Positions 22,701 through 35,400 of a DNA stretch of 64,000 bases are shown here, one piece after another (within the stretch, counting starts at the first letter, position 1; the number at the start of each line of letters is the position of its first letter). The DNA lies in contig NW_027464604.1 of assembly GCF_043290135.1 (NCBI RefSeq), forward strand, positions 1,185,501 to 1,249,500. Direction: 5' to 3'. The DNA comes from Rhipicephalus microplus. Lineage: Eukaryota; Arthropoda; Arachnida; Ixodida; Ixodidae. Made by a program: the position numbers and the translations under genes. The notes beneath the pieces are model-generated. The model was not told the DNA's origin. It was given only the letters and a program-made list of their open reading frames with translations, and made no database searches.

Positions 22701-25700
22701 GTGCTTTTGCGATGCAGTAAAGCTTCATCAAATTTAGGTATTTGTCCTTTTGTTTGCCTGAAACAGACGTGCCAAGATGCATATTTGGCCTGAGCAGTCG
22801 CAAATGCTTATATTTATTTGATGCACAAGTGGCCTGTGCATGCATTCATTTCGTATCAAGTGATGCTCTTCTGCTCATGCGTGTTTTACCGCAGTGCTTT
22901 GGCTATGCAGTGAAGCTAAATCAGCTTTTGGTAATTGTCTTATTGTCTCCCTAAAACGGACGTGCCAAGATGCATATTTGGCCTGTGCAGTCGCAAATGC
23001 TTATATTTGTTTGATGCACAAGTGGCGTGGGCATGCGTTCATTTCTTATTAAGTAATGCTCTTGTTCTCACGCTTGCTTTACTGCAGTGCTTTCGCAATG
23101 CAGTGAAGCCTAATAATCTCTTGGTAATTGTTTTTTTGTCTCCCTGAAACGGATGTGCCAAGATGCCTATTTGGCCTGAGCAGTCGCAAATGCTTATATT
23201 TGTTTGATGCACAAGTGGCCTGTGCATGCGTTCATTTCGTATCATGCCATGCTCTTCTGCTCAGACTGGCTTTACCGCAGTGCTTTTGCGATGCAGTGAA
23301 GCTTGATCTTATTTAAGTATTTGTCCTTTTGTTTCCCTGAAACGAAAATGCCAAGATGCATATTTGGCCTGAGCAGTCGCAAATGCTTATATTTGTTTGA
23401 TGCACAAGTGGCCTGTGCATGCGTTCATTTCGTATCATGTAATGCTTTCTGCTCATGCTGGTTTTACCGCAGTGCTTTGGATATGCAGTGAAGCTTAATC
23501 AGCTATCGGTAATTGTCGTTTTGTCTCTCTGAAACGAACGTGCCAAGTTGCATAATTGGCCTGAGCAGTTGCAAATGCTTATATTTGTTTGATGCACAAT
23601 TGGCCTGTGCATGCGTTCATTTCGTATCATGTGATGCTTTCTGCTCATGCTGGTTTTACCGCAGTGCTTTGGATATGCAGTGAAGCTTATTCAGCTTTTG
23701 GTAATTGTCGTTTTGTCTCCCTGAAACGAACATGCCAAGGTGCATATTTGGCCTGAGCAGTCGCAAATGCCTATATATGTTTGATGCACAAGTGGCCTGG
23801 GCATGCGTTCATTTCGTATCATGTAATGCTTTCTGCTCACGCTGGCTTTACCGCAGTGCTTTTTCGATGCAGTGAACCTTAATCATCTTTTGGTAAGTGT
23901 CTTTTTGTCTTCCTGAAATGAACGTGCCAAGATGCATATTTGGCCTGAGCAGTCGCAAATGCTTATATTTGTTTGATGCACAAGTGGCCAATGCATGCGT
24001 TCATTTAATATCATGTAATGCTCTTCTGCTCATGCTGGCTTTACCGCAGTGCTTTTGCGAGGCAGTGAAGCTTGATCATATTTAAGTATTTGTCCTTTTG
24101 TTTGCCTGAAACGGACATGCCAAGATGCATATTTGGCCTGAGCAATCGCAAATGCTTATATTTGTTTGATGCACAAGTACCCTGTGCATGCGTTCATTTC
24201 GTATCATGTAATGCTTTTCTGCTCACGGTGGCTTTACCGCAGTGCTTTCCCGATGCAGTGAAGCTTAATCACCTTTTGGTTATTGTCTTTTTGTCTCAAT
24301 GAAACGGACGTGCCAAGATGCATATTTAGCCTGAGCAGTCGCATATGCTTATATTTGTTTGATGCACAAGTGGCCTGTGCATGCGTTCATTTCGTATCAT
24401 GTAATACTATTTGCTCAAGCTGGCTTTACCGCAGTACTTTTTCGATGCAGTAAAGCTTGATCATATTTTAGTATTCGTCCTTTTGTTTGCCAGAAACGGA
24501 CGTGCCAAGATGCGTATTTGGCCTGAGCAGTCGCAAATGCTTATATTTGTTTGATGCACAAGTGGCCTGTGCATGCGTTCATTTCATATCATGTAATGCT
24601 CTTCTGCTCACGCTGGCTTTACCGCAGTGCTTTTGCGATGCAGTGAAGCATGATCATATTTAAGTATTTGTCCTTTTGTTTGCCCGAAACGGACGTGCGA
24701 AGATGCATATTTTGCCTGAGCAGTCGCAAGTGCTTATATTTGTTTGATGCAAAAGTGGCCTGTGCGTGCGTTTATTTCGTATCATGTAATGCTTTTCTGC
24801 TCACGGTGGCTTTACCGCAGTGCTTTCCCGATGCAGTGAAGCATAGTCATCTTTTGGTAATTGTCTTTTTGTCTCCCTGAAACGGACGTGCCAAGGTGCA
24901 TATTTGGCCTGAGCAGTCGCAAATGCTTATATTTGTTTGATGCACAAGTGGCCTGTGCATGTGTTCACTTCATATCATGTAATGCTCTTCTGCTCATGCT
25001 GGCTTTACCGCAGTGCTTTTGCGAAGCAGTGAAGCTTGATCATATTTAAGTATTTGTCCTTTTGTTTGCCTGAAACGGACGTGCCAAGGTGCATATTTGG
25101 CCTGAGCAGTCGCAAATGCCTATATATGTTTGATGCACAAGTGGCCTGGGCATGCGTTCATTTCGTATCATGTAGGTCTCTTCTGCTCATGCTGGCTTTA
25201 CCGCAGTGCTTTTTCGATGCAGTGAAGCTTAATCATCTTTTGGTAAGTGTCTTTTTGTCTTCCTGAAATGAACGTGCCAAGATGCATATTTGGCCTGAGC
25301 AGTCGCAAATGCTTATATTTGTTTGATGCACAAGTGGCCTGTGCATGCGTTCAATTCGTATCATGTAATGCTTTTCTGCTCACAGTGGCTTTACCGCAGT
25401 GCTTTCGCGATGCAGTGAAGCTTAATCATCTTTTGGTAATTGTCTTTTTGTCTCCATGAAACGGACGTGCCAAGATGCATCTTTGGTCTGAGCAGTCGCA
25501 AATGCTTATATTTGTTTGATGCCCAAGTGTCCTGTGCATGCGTTCATTTCATATCATGTAATGCTCTTCTGCTCACGCTGTCTTTACCGCAGTGCTTTTT
25601 TGATGCAATGAAGCTTGATCATATTTTAGTATTTGTCCTTTCGTTTGTCTGAGACGGACATGCCAAGATGCATATTTGGCCTGAGCAGTCGCAAATGCTT

Positions 25701-26120
25701 ATATGTTTGATGCACAAGTGGCCTGTGCTTGCATTCATTTCGTATCATGTAATGCTCTTCTGCTCATGCTGGTTTTACCGCAGTGCTTTGGCTATGCAGT
25801 GAAGCTTAATCAGCTTTAGGTAATTGTCGTTTTGTCTCCCTAAAACGGACGTGCCAAGATGCATAATTGGCCTGTGCAGTCGCAAATGCTTATATTTGTT
25901 TGATGCACAAGTGGTCTGTGCATGCGTTCATTTCGTATCATGTAATGCTCTTTTGCTCACGCTGGCTTTACCGCAGTGCTTTCGCGATGCAGTGAAGCAT
26001 AGTCATCTTTTGGTAATTGTCTTTTTGTCTCCCTGAAACGGACGTGCCAAGGTGCATATTTGGCCTGAGCAGTCGCAAATGCTTATATTTGTTTGATGCA
26101 CAAGTGGCCTGTGCATGTGT
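22700..26120. repeat. Mosaic satellite segment
   Basis: It mixes subfamilies. The 23.9-24.83 kb part matches 28.33-29.26 kb at offset 4,427, with near identity around the ACAAGTACCC unit and the unit with AATACTATTTGC. The 24.86-25.1 kb part matches 26.02-26.2 kb at offset 1,156 (six monomers), and 26.02 kb again matches 27.56 kb at offset 1,541. Units lacking the HindIII anchor (AAGCATAG, AAGCATGATC) occur near 24,650, 24,840 and 25,995. No gene or mobile element is present. Confidence 0.8.
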
Positions 26121-27870
26121 TCACTTCATATCATGTAATGCTCTTCTGCTCATGCTGGCTTTACCGCAGTGCTTTTGCGAGGCAGTGAAGCTTGATCATA
26201 TTTAAGTATTTGTCCTTTTGTTTGCCTGAAACGGACATGCCAAGATGCATATTTGGCCTGAGCAATCGCAAATGCTTATATTTGTTTGATGCACAAGTAC
26301 CCTGTGCATGCGTTCATTTCGTAACATGTAATGCTCTTCTGCTCACGCTGGCTTTACCGCAGTGCTTTTGCGATGCAGTGAAGCATGATCATATTTAAGT
26401 ATTTGTCCTTTTGTTTGCCCGAAACGGACGTGCGAAGATGCATATTTGGCCTGAGCAGTCGCAAATGCTTATATTCGATTGATGCAAAAGTGGCCTGTGC
26501 ATGCGTTAATTTCGTATCATGTAATGCTTTTCTGCTCATGGTGGCTTTACCGCAGTGCTTTCGCGATGCAGTGAAGCTTAATCACCTTTTGGTTATTGTC
26601 TTTTTGTCTCCATGAAACGGACGTGCCAAGATGCATATTTAGCCTGAGCAGTCGCATATGCTTATATTTGTTTGATGCACAAGTGGCCTGTGCATGCGTT
26701 CATTTCGTATCATGTAATGCTATTTGCTCAAGCTGGCTTTATCGCAGTGCTTTTTCGATGCAGTGAAGCTTGATCATATTTTAGTATTTGTCCTTTTGTT
26801 TGCCAGAAACGGACATGCCAAGATGCGTATTTGGCCTGAGCAGTCGCAAATACTTATATTTTTTTGATGCAAAAGTGGCGTGGGCATGCCTTCATTTCGT
26901 ATTAAGTAATGCTCTTATTCTCACGCTAGCTTTACTGCAGTGCTTTCGCGATGCAGTGAAGCCTAATCATCTCTTGGTAATTGTTTTTTTGTCTCCCTGA
27001 AACGGACATGTCAAGATGCATATTTGGCCTGAGCAGTCGCAAATGCTTATATTTGTTTGATGCCCAAGTGTCCTGTGCATGCGTTCATTTCATATCATGT
27101 AATGCTCTTCTGCTCACGCTGTCTTTACCGCAGTGCTTTTTTGATGCAATGAAGCTTGATCATATTTTAGTATTTGTCCTTTCGTTTGTCTGAGACGGAC
27201 ATGCCAAGATGCATATTTGGCCTGAGCAGTCGCAAATGCTTATATGTTTGATGCACAAGTGGCCTGTGCTTGCATTCATTTCGTATCATGTAATGCTCTT
27301 CTGCTCATGCTGGTTTTACCGCAGTGCTTTGGCTATGCAGTGAAGCTTAATCAGCTTTAGGTAATTGTCGTTTTGTCTCCCTAAAACGGACGTGCCAAGA
27401 TGCATAATTGGCCTGTGCAGTCGCAAATGCTTATATTTGTTTGATGCACAAGTGGTCTGTGCATGCGTTCATTTCGTATAATGTAACGCTCTTCTGCTCA
27501 CGCTGGCTTTACCGCAGTGCTTTCGCGATGCAGTGAAGCATAGTCATCTTTTGGTAATTGTCTTTTTGTCTCCCTGAAACGGACGTGCCAAGGTGCATAT
27601 TTGGCCTGAGCAGTCGCAAATGCTTATATTTGTTTGATGCACAAGTGGCCTGCGCATGTGTTCACTTCATATCATGTAATGCTCTTCTCCTCATGCTGAC
27701 TTTACCGCAGTGCTTTTGCGAGGCAGTGAAGCTTGATCATATTTAGGTATTTGTCCTTTTGTTTTCGTGAAATGGACGTGCCAAGATGCATATTTGGCTT
27801 GAGTAGCCGCAAATGCCTTTCTTTGATGCGCAAGTGGCCTGGGCATGCGTTCATTTCGTATCATGTAATG
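26120..27870. repeat. Duplicated block of about 9 monomers, copy 2
   Basis: This is the partner of 2,990-4,750 at offset 23,123. Diagnostic units run in the same order: ACAAGTACCC; a unit with AAGCATGATC; CGTTAATTTCG; AATGCTATTTGC; TATTTTTTTGATGC; CCCAAGTGTCC; TATATGTTTG; AAGCATAG; and a 189-bp unit. After 27.87 kb the order switches to that of 2.65-2.95 kb (TTTTTTGATGCAATAAAGC). Confidence 0.85.
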
Positions 27871-29646
27871 CTCTTCTGCTCACGCTGGCTTTACCGCAGT
27901 GCTTTTTTGATGCAATAAAGCTTGATCATATTTTAGTATTTGTCTTTTTGTTTGTCTGAGACGGACATGCCAAGATACATATTTGGCCTGAGCAGTCGCA
28001 AATGCTTATATGTTTGATGCACAAGTGGCCTGTGCTTGCATTCATTTCGTATCATGTAATGCTCTTCTGCTCATGCTGGTTTTACCGCAGTGCTTTGGCT
28101 ATGCAGTGAAGCTTAATCAGCTTTAGGTAATTGTCGTTTTGTCTCCCTAAAACGGACGTGCCAAGATGCATATTCGGCCTGTGCAGTCACAAATGCTTAT
28201 ATTTGTTTGATGCACAATAGGTCTGTGCATGCGTTCATTTCGTATCATGTAATGCTCTTCTGCTCACGCTGGCTTTACCGCAGTGCTTGCGTGATGCAGT
28301 GAAGCTTAATCATCTTTTGGTAATTGTTTTTTGCTCTCTCTGAAACGCACGTGCCAAGATGCATATTTGGCCTGAGCAGTCGCAAATGCTTATATTTGTT
28401 TGATGCACAAGTGGCCTGTGCATGCGTTCATTTAATATCATGTAATGCTCTTCTGCTCATGCTGGCTTTACCGCAGTGCTTTTGCGAGGCAGTGAAGCTT
28501 GATCATATTTAAGTATTTGTCCTTTTGTTTGCCTGAAACGGACATGCCAAGATGCATATTTGGCCTGAGCAATCGCAAATGCTTATATTTGTTTGATGCA
28601 CAAGTACCCTGTGCATGCGTTCATTTCGTATCATGTAATGCTTTTCTGCTCACGGTGGCTTTACCGCAGTGCTTTCCCGATGCAGTGAAGCTTAATCACC
28701 TTTTGGTTATTGTCTTTTTGTCTCAATGAAACGGACGTGCCAAGATGCATATTTAGCCTGAGCAGTCACATATGCTTATATTTGTTTGATGCACAAGTGG
28801 CCTGTGCATGCGTTCATTTCGTATCATGTAATACTATTTGCTCAAGCTGGCTTTACCGCCGTACTTTTCCGATGCAGTGAAGCTTGATCATATTTTAGTA
28901 TTTGTCCTTTTGTTTGCCAGAAACGGACGTGCCAAGATGCGTATTTGGCCTGAGCAGTCGCAAATGCTTATATTTGTTTGATGCACAAGTGGCCTGTGCA
29001 TGCGTTCATTTCATATCATGTAATGCTCTTCTGCTCACGCTGGCTTTACCGCAGTGCTTTTGCGATGCAGTGAAGCATGATCATATTAAAGTATTTGTCC
29101 TTTTGTTTGCCCGAAACGGACGTGCGAAGATGCATATTTGGCCTGAGCAGTCGCAAATGCTTATATTTGTTTGATGCAAAAGTGGCCTGTGCATGCGTTT
29201 ATTTCGTATCATGGAATGCTTTTCTGTTCACGGTGGCTTTACCGCAGTGCTTTCCCGATGCAGTGAAGCTTAATCACCTTTTGGTTATTGTCTTTTTGTC
29301 TCAATGAAACGGACGTGCCAAGATGCATATTTAGCCTGAGCAGTCGCATATGCTTATATTTGTTTGATGCACAAGTGGCCTGTGCATGCGTTCATTTCGT
29401 ATCATGTAATACTATTTGCTCAAGCTGGCTTTACCGCAGTACTTTTTCGATGGAGTGAAGCTTGATCATATTTTAGTATTTGTCCTTTTGTTTGCCAGAA
29501 ACGGACGTGCCAAGATGCGTATTTGGCCTGAGCAGTCGCAAATGCCTTTCTTTGATGCGCAAGTGGCCTGGGCATGCGTTCATTTCGTATCATGTAATGC
29601 TCTTCTGCTCACGCTGGCTTTACCGCAGTGCTTTTTCGATGCAGTG

Positions 29647-29839
29647 AAGCTTGATCATCTTTTGGTAATTGTCTTTTTCTCTCTCTGAAACGAACGTGCC
29701 AAGATGCATATTTGGCCTGAGCAGTCGCAAATGCTTATATTTGTTTGATGCACAAGTGGCCTGTGCATGCATTCATTTTGTATCATGTAATGCTCTTCTG
29801 CTCACGCTGGCTTTACCGCAGTGCTTTTTCGATGCAGTG
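29647..29839. repeat. Type E monomer (CTCTCTCTG junction), 193 bp
   Basis: The junction has a pyrimidine-rich run, GTCTTTTTCTCTCTCTG, where other types have TTTGTCTCCCTG. Type E units occur next to the 189-bp units and form the 382-bp dimer with them. Copies lie near 4800, 10010, 11550, 29840, 30222, 30604, 33300, 33493, 33875, 34257, 37719 and 38101. Confidence 0.9.
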
Positions 29840-30603
29840 AAGCTTGATCATCTTTTGGTAATTGTCTTTTTCTCTCTCTGAAACGGACGTGCCAAGATGC
29901 ATATTTGGCCTGAGCAGTCGCAAATGCTTATATTTGTTTGATGCACAAGTGGCCTGTGCATGCATTCATTTCGTATCATGTAATGCTCTTCTGCTCATGC
30001 TGGCTTTACCGCAGTGCTTTTGCGATGCAGTGAAGCTTGATCATATTTAAGTATTTGTCCTTTTGTTTGCCAGAAACGGACGTGCCAAGATGCGTATTTG
30101 GCCTGAGCAGTCGCAAATGCCTTTCTTTGATGTTCAAGTGGCCTGGGCATGCGTTCATTTCGTATCATGTAATGCTCTTCTGCTCACGCTGGCTTTACCG
30201 CAGTGCTTTTTCGATGCAGTGAAGCTTGATCATCTTTTGGTAATTGTCTTTTTCTCTCTCTGAAACGGACGTGCCAAGATGCATATTTGGCCTGAGCAGT
30301 CGCAAATGCTTATATTTGTTTGATGCACAAGTGGCCTGTGCATGCATTCATTTCGTATCATGTAATGCTCTTCTGCTCATGCTGGCTTTACCGCAGTGCT
30401 TTTGCGATGCAGTGAAGCTTGATCATATTTAAGTATTTGTCCTTTTGTTTGCCTGAAACGGATATGCCAAGATGCATATTTGGCCTGAGCAGCCGCAAAT
30501 GCCTTTCTTTGATGCGCAAGTGGCCTGGGCATGCGTTCATTTCGTATCATGTAATGCTCTTCTGCTCACGCTGGCTTTACCGCAGTGCTTTTTCGATGCA
30601 GTG
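29840..30603. repeat. 382-bp dimer, two tandem copies
   Basis: A type E unit of 193 bp and a 189-bp deletion unit alternate: 29,840-30,032 and 30,033-30,221, then 30,222-30,414 and 30,415-30,603. A third type E unit follows at 30,604-30,796, but its partner is the ACAAATACCC type. All lengths are fixed by AAGCTT anchors. This is the smallest higher-order period seen in the window. Confidence 0.92.
30033..30221. repeat. 189-bp deletion monomer (CCTTTCTTTGATG)
   Basis: Where most units have TGCTTATATTTGTTTGATGC, this one has TGCCTTTCTTTGATG, a net loss of four bases that removes the right arm of the core dyad. AAGCTT anchors at 30033 and 30222 fix the length at 189 bp. Further copies are centred near 4700, 9897, 11437, 27820, 29552, 30505, 33205, 33778, 34158, 37622 and 38003. 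The shared deletion shows that they descend from one event. Confidence 0.93.
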
Positions 30604-32439
30604 AAGCTTGATCATCTTTTGGTAATTGTCTTTTTCTCTCTCTGAAACGGACGTGCCAAGATGCATATTTGGCCTGAGCAGTCGCAAATGCTTATATTTG
30701 TTTGATGCACAAGTGGCCTGTGCATGCATTCATTTTGTATCATGTAATGCTCTTCTGCTCATGCTGGCTTTACCGCAGTGCTTTTGCGATGCAGTGAAGC
30801 TTGATCATATTTAAGTATTTGTCCTTTTGTTTGCCTGAAACGGATATGCCAAGATGCATATTTGGCCTGAGCAATCGCAAATGCTTATATTTGTTTGATG
30901 CACAAATACCCTGTGCATGCATTCATTTCGTATCATATAATGCTCTTCTGCTCATGCTGGCTTTACCGCAGTGCTTTTGCGATGCAGTGAAGCTTGATCA
31001 TATTTTAGTATTTGTCCTTTTGTTTGCCTGAAACGGACGTGACAAGATGCATATTTGGCCTGAGCAGTCGCAAATGCTTATATTTGTTTGATGCACAAGT
31101 GGCCTGTGCATGCGTTCATTTCGTATCATGTAATGCTCTTCTGCTCACGCTGGCTTTACCGCAGTGCTTTTTCGATCCAGTGAAGCTTAATCAGCTTTTG
31201 GTAATTGTAGTTTTGTCTCCCTGAAATGAACGTGCCAAGTTGCACATTTGGCCCGAAAAGTAGAAAATGCTTATATTTGTTTGATGCACAAGTTGCTTGT
31301 GCATGCGTTCATTTCGTACCATGTAATGCTCTTCTGTTCACGGTGGCTTTACCGCAGTGAATTTTGCGATGCAGTGAAGATCGGTCATATTTAAGTATTT
31401 GTCCTTTTGTTTGCCAGAAACGGACGTGCCAAGATGCATATTTGGCCTGAGCAGTCGCAAATGCTTATATTTGTTTGATGCACAAGTGGCCTGTGCATGC
31501 GTTCATTTCATATCTTGTAATGCTCTTCTGCTCACGCTGGCTTTACCGCAGTGCTTTTGCAATGCAGTGAAGATTGGTCATATTTAAGTATTTGTCCTTT
31601 TGTTTGCCAGAAACGGACGTGCCAAGATGCATAATTGGCCTGTGCAGTCGCAAATGCTTATATTTGTTTGATGCACAAGTGGCGTGGGCATGCGTTCATT
31701 TCGTATTAAGTAATGCCCTTGTTCTCACGCTTGCTTAACTGCAGTGCTTTCGTAATGCATTGAAGCCTAATCATCTCTAGGTAATTGTTTTATTGTCTCC
31801 CTGAAACGGACATGTCAAGTTGCATATTTGGCCTGAGCAGTCGCAAATGCTTATATTTGTTTGATGCACAAGTTGCCTGTGCATGCGTTCATTTCGTATC
31901 ATGTAATGCTCTTCTGCTCACGCTGGCATTACCGCAGTGCTTTTGCGATGCAGTAAAGCTTCATCAAATTTAAGTATTTGTCCTTTTGTTTGCCTGAAAC
32001 GGACGTGCCAAGATGCATATTTTGCCTGAGCCATCGCAAATGCTTATCTTAGTTTGATGCACAAGTGGCCTGTGCATGCGTTTATTTCGTATCATGTAAT
32101 GCTCTTCTGCTCACGCTGGATTTACCGAAGTGCTATCGCGATGCAGTGAAGCTTAATCGTTCTTTGGTAATTTTCTTTTTGTCTCCCTGAAACGGACGTG
32201 CCAAGACGCATATTTGGCCTCAGCAGTTGCAAATGCCTATATTTGTTTGATACACAAGTGGCCTGGGCATGCGTTCATTTCCTATCATGTAGGTCTCTTC
32301 TGCTCATGCCGGCTTTACCGCAGTGCTTTTTCAATGCAGTGAAGCTTAATCATCTTTTGGTAATTGTCTTTTTGTCTCCCTGAAACGAACGTGCCAAGAT
32401 GCATATTTGGCCTGAGCAGTCGCAAATGCTTATATTTGT

Positions 32440-35400
32440 TGATGCACAAGTGGCCTGTGCATGCGTTCATTTCGTATCATGTAATACTATTTGCTCAAGC
32501 TGGCTTTACCGCCGTACTTTTCCGATGCAGTGAAGCTTGATCATATTTTAGTATTTGTCCTTTTGTTTGCCAGAAACGGACGTGCCAAGATGCGTATTTG
32601 GCCTGAGCAGTCGCAAATGCTTATATTTGTTTGATGCACAAGTGGCCTGTGCATGCGTTCATTTCATATCATGTAATGCTCTTCTGCTCACGCTGGCTTT
32701 ACCGCAGTGCTTTTGCGATGCAGTGAAGCATGATCATATTAAAGTATTTGTCCTTTTGTTTGCCCGAAACGGACGTGCGAAGATGCATATTTGGCCTGAG
32801 CAGTCGCAAATGCTTATATTTGTTTGATGCAAAAGTGGCCTGTGCATGCGTTTATTTCGTATCATGGAATGCTTTTCTGTTCACGGTGGCTTTACCGCAG
32901 TGCTTTCCCGATGCAGTGAAGCTTAATCACCTTTTGGTTATTGTCTTTTTGTCTCAATGAAACGGACGTGCCAAGATGCATATTTAGCCTGAGCAGTCGC
33001 ATATGCTTATATTTGTTTGATGCACAAGTGGCCTGTGCATGCGTTCATTTCGTATCATGTAATACTATTTGCTCAAGCTGGCTTTACCGCAGTACTTTTT
33101 CGATGGAGTGAAGCTTGATCATATTTTAGTATTTGTCCTTTTGTTTGCCAGAAACGGACGTGCCAAGATGCGTATTTGGCCTGAGCAGTCGCAAATGCCT
33201 TTCTTTGATGCGCAAGTGGCCTGGGCATGCGTTCATTTCGTATCATGTAATGCTCTTCTGCTCACGCTGGCTTTACCGCAGTGCTTTTTCGATGCAGTGA
33301 AGCTTGATCATCTTTTGGTAATTGTCTTTTTCTCTCTCTGAAACGAACGTGCCAAGATGCATATTTGGCCTGAGCAGTCGCAAATGCTTATATTTGTTTG
33401 ATGCACAAGTGGCCTGTGCATGCATTCATTTTGTATCATGTAATGCTCTTCTGCTCACGCTGGCTTTACCGCAGTGCTTTTTCGATGCAGTGAAGCTTGA
33501 TCATCTTTTGGTAATTGTCTTTTTCTCTCTCTGAAACGGACGTGCCAAGATGCATATTTGGCCTGAGCAGTCGCAAATGCTTATATTTGTTTGATGCACA
33601 AGTGGCCTGTGCATGCATTCATTTCGTATCATGTAATGCTCTTCTGCTCATGCTGGCTTTACCGCAGTGCTTTTGCGATGCAGTGAAGCTTGATCATATT
33701 TAAGTATTTGTCCTTTTGTTTGCCAGAAACGGACGTGCCAAGATGCGTATTTGGCCTGAGCAGTCGCAAATGCCTTTCTTTGATGTTCAAGTGGCCTGGG
33801 CATGCGTTCATTTCGTATCATGTAATGCTCTTCTGCTCACGCTGGCTTTACCGCAGTGCTTTTTCGATGCAGTGAAGCTTGATCATCTTTTGGTAATTGT
33901 CTTTTTCTCTCTCTGAAACGGACGTGCCAAGATGCATATTTGGCCTGAGCAGTCGCAAATGCTTATATTTGTTTGATGCACAAGTGGCCTGTGCATGCAT
34001 TCATTTCGTATCATGTAATGCTCTTCTGCTCATGCTGGCTTTACCGCAGTGCTTTTGCGATGCAGTGAAGCTTGATCATATTTAAGTATTTGTCCTTTTG
34101 TTTGCCTGAAACGGATATGCCAAGATGCATATTTGGCCTGAGCAGCCGCAAATGCCTTTCTTTGATGCGCAAGTGGCCTGGGCATGCGTTCATTTCGTAT
34201 CATGTAATGCTCTTCTGCTCACGCTGGCTTTACCGCAGTGCTTTTTCGATGCAGTGAAGCTTGATCATCTTTTGGTAATTGTCTTTTTCTCTCTCTGAAA
34301 CGGACGTGCCAAGATGCATATTTGGCCTGAGCAGTCGCAAATGCTTATATTTGTTTGATGCACAAGTGGCCTGTGCATGCATTCATTTTGTATCATGTAA
34401 TGCTCTTCTGCTCATGCTGGCTTTACCGCAGTGCTTTTGCGATGCAGTGAAGCTTGATCATATTTAAGTATTTGTCCTTTTGTTTGCCTGAAACGGATAT
34501 GCCAAGATGCATATTTGGCCTGAGCAATCGCAAATGCTTATATTTGTTTGATGCACAAATACCCTGTGCATGCATTCATTTCGTATCATATAATGCTCTT
34601 CTGCTCATGCTGGCTTTACCGCAGTGCTTTTGCGATGCAGTGAAGCTTGATCATATTTTAGTATTTGTCCTTTTGTTTGCCTGAAACGGACGTGACAAGA
34701 TGCATATTTGGCCTGAGCAGTCGCAAATGCTTATATTTGTTTGATGCACAAGTGGCCTGTGCATGCGTTCATTTCGTATCATGTAATGCTCTTCTGCTCA
34801 CGCTGGCTTTACCGCAGTGCTTTTTCGATCCAGTGAAGCTTAATCAGCTTTTGGTAATTGTAGTTTTGTCTCCCTGAAATGAACGTGCCAAGTTGCACAT
34901 TTGGCCCGAAAAGTAGAAAATGCTTATATTTGTTTGATGCACAAGTTGCTTGTGCATGCGTTCATTTCGTACCATGTAATGCTCTTCTGTTCACGGTGGC
35001 TTTACCGCAGTGAATTTTGCGATGCAGTGAAGATCGGTCATATTTAAGTATTTGTCCTTTTGTTTGCCAGAAACGGACGTGCCAAGATGCATATTTGGCC
35101 TGAGCAGTCGCAAATGCTTATATTTGTTTGATGCACAAGTGGCCTGTGCATGCGTTCATTTCATATCTTGTAATGCTCTTCTGCTCACGCTGGCTTTACC
35201 GCAGTGCTTTTGCAATGCAGTGAAGATTGGTCATATTTAAGTATTTGTCCTTTTGTTTGCCAGAAACGGACGTGCCAAGATGCATAATTGGCCTGTGCAG
35301 TCGCAAATGCTTATATTTGTTTGATGCACAAGTGGCGTGGGCATGCGTTCATTTCGTATTAAGTAATGCCCTTGTTCTCACGCTTGCTTAACTGCAGTGC

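Larger units (their letters stand above)
28790..32439. repeat. 3,653-bp tandem higher-order unit, copy 1 (19 monomers)
   Basis: This segment is repeated at offset 3,653 with almost no change. In the lines I compared, only two substitutions were seen (AAGTTGCAT at about 31,819 versus AAGATGCAT, and ACCGAAG at about 32,127 versus ACCGCAG). It contains the 382-bp dimers, a type F unit, a type G unit whose TTGCTTAACTGC changes the usual TTTACTGC, and the AAGACGCAT unit. The near identity implies a very recent duplication. Confidence 0.92.

Noticed and set aside
29840..30603. A dimer organisation for the whole array
   Set aside because: The 193+189 dimer is confined to a few places. Elsewhere subfamilies follow one another without a two-unit rhythm.
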